Origin: Micromonospora sp. NBC_00421
GTDB lineage: Bacteria; Actinomycetota; Actinomycetes; Mycobacteriales; Micromonosporaceae
NCBI RefSeq assembly: GCF_036017915.1
Contig: NZ_CP107929.1
Span: forward strand, 1,178,001-1,242,000
DNA length: 64,000 bases
Direction of reading: 5' to 3'
Shown here: positions 62,759 through 64,000 of the stretch, piece by piece
Layout of the letters: each line of letters opens with the position of its first letter
Position numbering within the stretch: position 1 is the stretch's first letter
Made by a program: the position numbers and the translations under genes
The notes under the pieces: model-generated
Seen by the model: only the letters and a program-made list of their open reading frames with translations
What the model was told of the DNA's origin: nothing
Database searches by the model: none

Positions 62759-62787
62759 GTCGAAGCGGTTCGACGAAGCGGTTCGAC
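62759..62787. promoter_or_regulatory. Two overlapping LacI-type operators before the regulator gene
   Basis: GTCGAAGCGGTTCGAC (62759-62774) and GACGAAGCGGTTCGAC (62772-62787) overlap by three bases, 45-73 bases upstream of the LacI start. The first matches the site at 19023-19038 in 15 of 16 positions. Likely operator pair for the whole operon. Confidence 0.8.
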
Positions 62788-63180
62788 AGACGCTAGACCT
62801 CCTGTTACAGCGACGTCAATAGCCGATGTCGAAGGAGGTCACCTCGTCGGGCGTTCGGCGAACGGGAAGCTCCAGGATCTGCGGGAACCGCCAGGTGCGC
62901 GCCCGGTGAACCGTCGGCTGCGCCCGGTGTGCTGGGCTTCCTCGTGGGCCCGTTCACGGCGAAGGCGGTCTTCCCGGACGGCGTCACGGCCCTGGCGAAC
63001 GTGGGCTGCCCGGTCGGTCGCGCGGACGGGACGCGCGACGCGATCGAGGCGGTCTTCGCGCCGGCCCGCGACGCCGGGCCGTGGGTCGAGTTCGGCGGCT
63101 CCGCGGACCCCGCAGGACCGCCCGGGGGCCCGTCGGGATTAGGAACGAGTTTCGTCTCCACGTGGTCGGTATCCGGATGA
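62788..63180. other. Intergenic region with a doubtful 83-codon open frame
   Basis: About 390 bases between the LacI operators and the dehydrogenase gene. A plus-strand frame at 62929-63180 (MLGFLVGPFTAKAVFPDGV and on) is open but has no good ribosome site and no family I know. It may be a gene remnant. I do not call a gene. Confidence 0.3.
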
Positions 63181-64000
63181 TCAGGCGTCGGCGACGGTGA
63201 CGACGACCTTGCCACCGGGCAGGGTGTTCGCGGTCGCGTCGGCGTGCAGGGCCGGCAGTCCGGCCAACGGCACCCGCCGGGCGACGTCGACCCGCAGCTC
63301 ACCGGTGCTGACCCGGGCGGCCAGGTCGGCGAGTTGGTCGGCGTCGCTTCGGACGAACAGGTCGATGCCGCGCACGCTGCGCTCCTCGTCGGAAGGGGCG
63401 GGCATCCAGACGGTGGTGTTGACCAGGGTCCCGCCGTCCCGGATCACCGTGACCAGCGCGGCGAGCTGTTCCGGGGCGACAGGCGCGAGGTTGAGTACCA
63501 GGTCGACCGGCTCGGTCACCGTCGACGTCACGTCGGTGGTGGTGTGGTCGATCACCTCGTCGGCGCCCGCGGCCCTGACCGCGTCGGCGCTGCGCGGGCT
63601 GGCCGTGGCGATCACCCTGGCACCGGCCTCCTTCGCCAGCTGCACGGCGTATCCACCGACCGCTCCGCCGGCCCCGTTGATCAGCACCCGCTGGCCGGCG
63701 GTCAGCTTGCCGTGGTCGAACAGCGCCTGCCACGCGGTCAGGCCCACCAGCGGGAGCGCCGCCGCGTCGGCCAACGGGATGTTCCGGGGCGCTCCCGTCA
63801 GGATCCCCGCCGGGGCGATCACGTACTCCGCGGACGCCCCGGTCCCCGTCATCGGCAGGAAACCGATGACCCGGTCACCGACCGTGACCTCGTCCACGTC
63901 GTCGCCGACCGCGTCGACCGTGCCGGCGACGTCGAGGCCGGGAGTGTGCGGCAGCTCGACCGGGATCGGGCCCTGCATGTAGCCCGCGCGGATGTTGCCG
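63181..64000 (-). CDS. Zinc-free medium-chain alcohol dehydrogenase/quinone oxidoreductase, 5' end cut
   Basis: About 273 codons visible; the frame runs past the window end (NIRAGYMQGPIPVELPHTPG), so the N-terminal part is missing. NAD(P)-binding domain with LINGAGGAVGGYAVQLAKEAGARVIATA read across the segment, preceded by GLDVAGTVDAVGDDV and PLVGLTAWQAL. The zinc-binding cysteines of alcohol dehydrogenases are absent from the part seen, so it belongs to the quinone-oxidoreductase-like branch. Reduces a quinone or enone with NADPH; the substrate is unknown. Confidence 0.88.
   Translation of the reverse strand, partial: GNIRAGYMQGPIPVELPHTPGLDVAGTVDAVGDDVDEVTVGDRVIGFLPMTGTGASAEYVIAPAGILTGAPRNIPLADAAALPLVGLTAWQALFDHGKLTAGQRVLINGAGGAVGGYAVQLAKEAGARVIATASPRSADAVRAAGADEVIDHTTTDVTSTVTEPVDLVLNLAPVAPEQLAALVTVIRDGGTLVNTTVWMPAPSDEERSVRGIDLFVRSDADQLADLAARVSTGELRVDVARRVPLAGLPALHADATANTLPGGKVVVTVADA

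Noticed and set aside
62929..63180. A possible 83-residue gene
   Set aside because: No ribosome site, no recognisable family and an unusual position; kept only as a doubtful open frame.

Overview
The window is very GC-rich, densely coded DNA with many GTG starts and GTGA/ATGA start-stop overlaps. It looks like a chromosomal segment of a filamentous actinomycete. The enediyne genes, cellulase and chitosanase enzymes, and MsiK-style sugar importers without their own ATPase suggest Micromonospora or a close relative. The genus is an inference; no rRNA or other taxonomic marker is present.

Left edge (1-8.0 kb, minus strand): the start of an enediyne cluster. UnbV, UnbU and the iterative enediyne polyketide synthase (cut by the window edge) are translationally coupled. 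Divergent from them (8.0-10.1 kb) are a small beta-barrel-like protein and an FAD oxidoreductase. A nitroreductase of the iodotyrosine deiodinase type, with its full substrate triad, follows at 10.1-10.7 kb. These may be accessory genes of the cluster or its border.

10.8-17.2 kb: housekeeping or accessory genes (YbdK-type ligase, M20 peptidase, AhpD-like protein, membrane protein, DinB/MDMPI-SCP2 protein, acyl-CoA-dehydrogenase-fold flavoenzyme). 17.3-34.4 kb: polysaccharide use. It holds a secreted GH5 cellulase with CBM2, a Tat-exported esterase, an orphan sugar-binding protein, a GH46 chitosanase with a ricin domain, a GH2 enzyme with a C-terminal AbfB-like domain, and a GH130 mannoside phosphorylase operon with ABC importer and LacI regulator.

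34.8-37.8 kb: a tightly overlapping four-gene operon (acyl-CoA-dehydrogenase-like, PIG-L deacetylase, NodS-like methyltransferase, GT2 glycosyltransferase) that may make or modify an unknown glycoconjugate. 37.9-39.3 kb: a secreted esterase with a ricin domain.

39.8-54.4 kb: alcohol and aldehyde dehydrogenases, a CUT1 importer with two different ATPases (one lacks the H-loop histidine), a GntR/FCD regulator, then a DJ-1-like protein, an alpha/beta hydrolase, a second binding protein and a permease in which both membrane subunits are fused. The substrate is unknown.

54.7-62.7 kb: a LacI-controlled operon with importer, YicI-like GH31 alpha-xylosidase and GH1 beta-glucosidase, best explained as uptake of xyloglucan oligosaccharides. 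The palindrome before this LacI gene recurs before the GH5 cellulase and, less exactly, before the 37.9 kb esterase, suggesting one regulon. The window ends inside a zinc-free (quinone-oxidoreductase type) alcohol dehydrogenase. I recognised no tRNA, rRNA, insertion sequence or CRISPR array.
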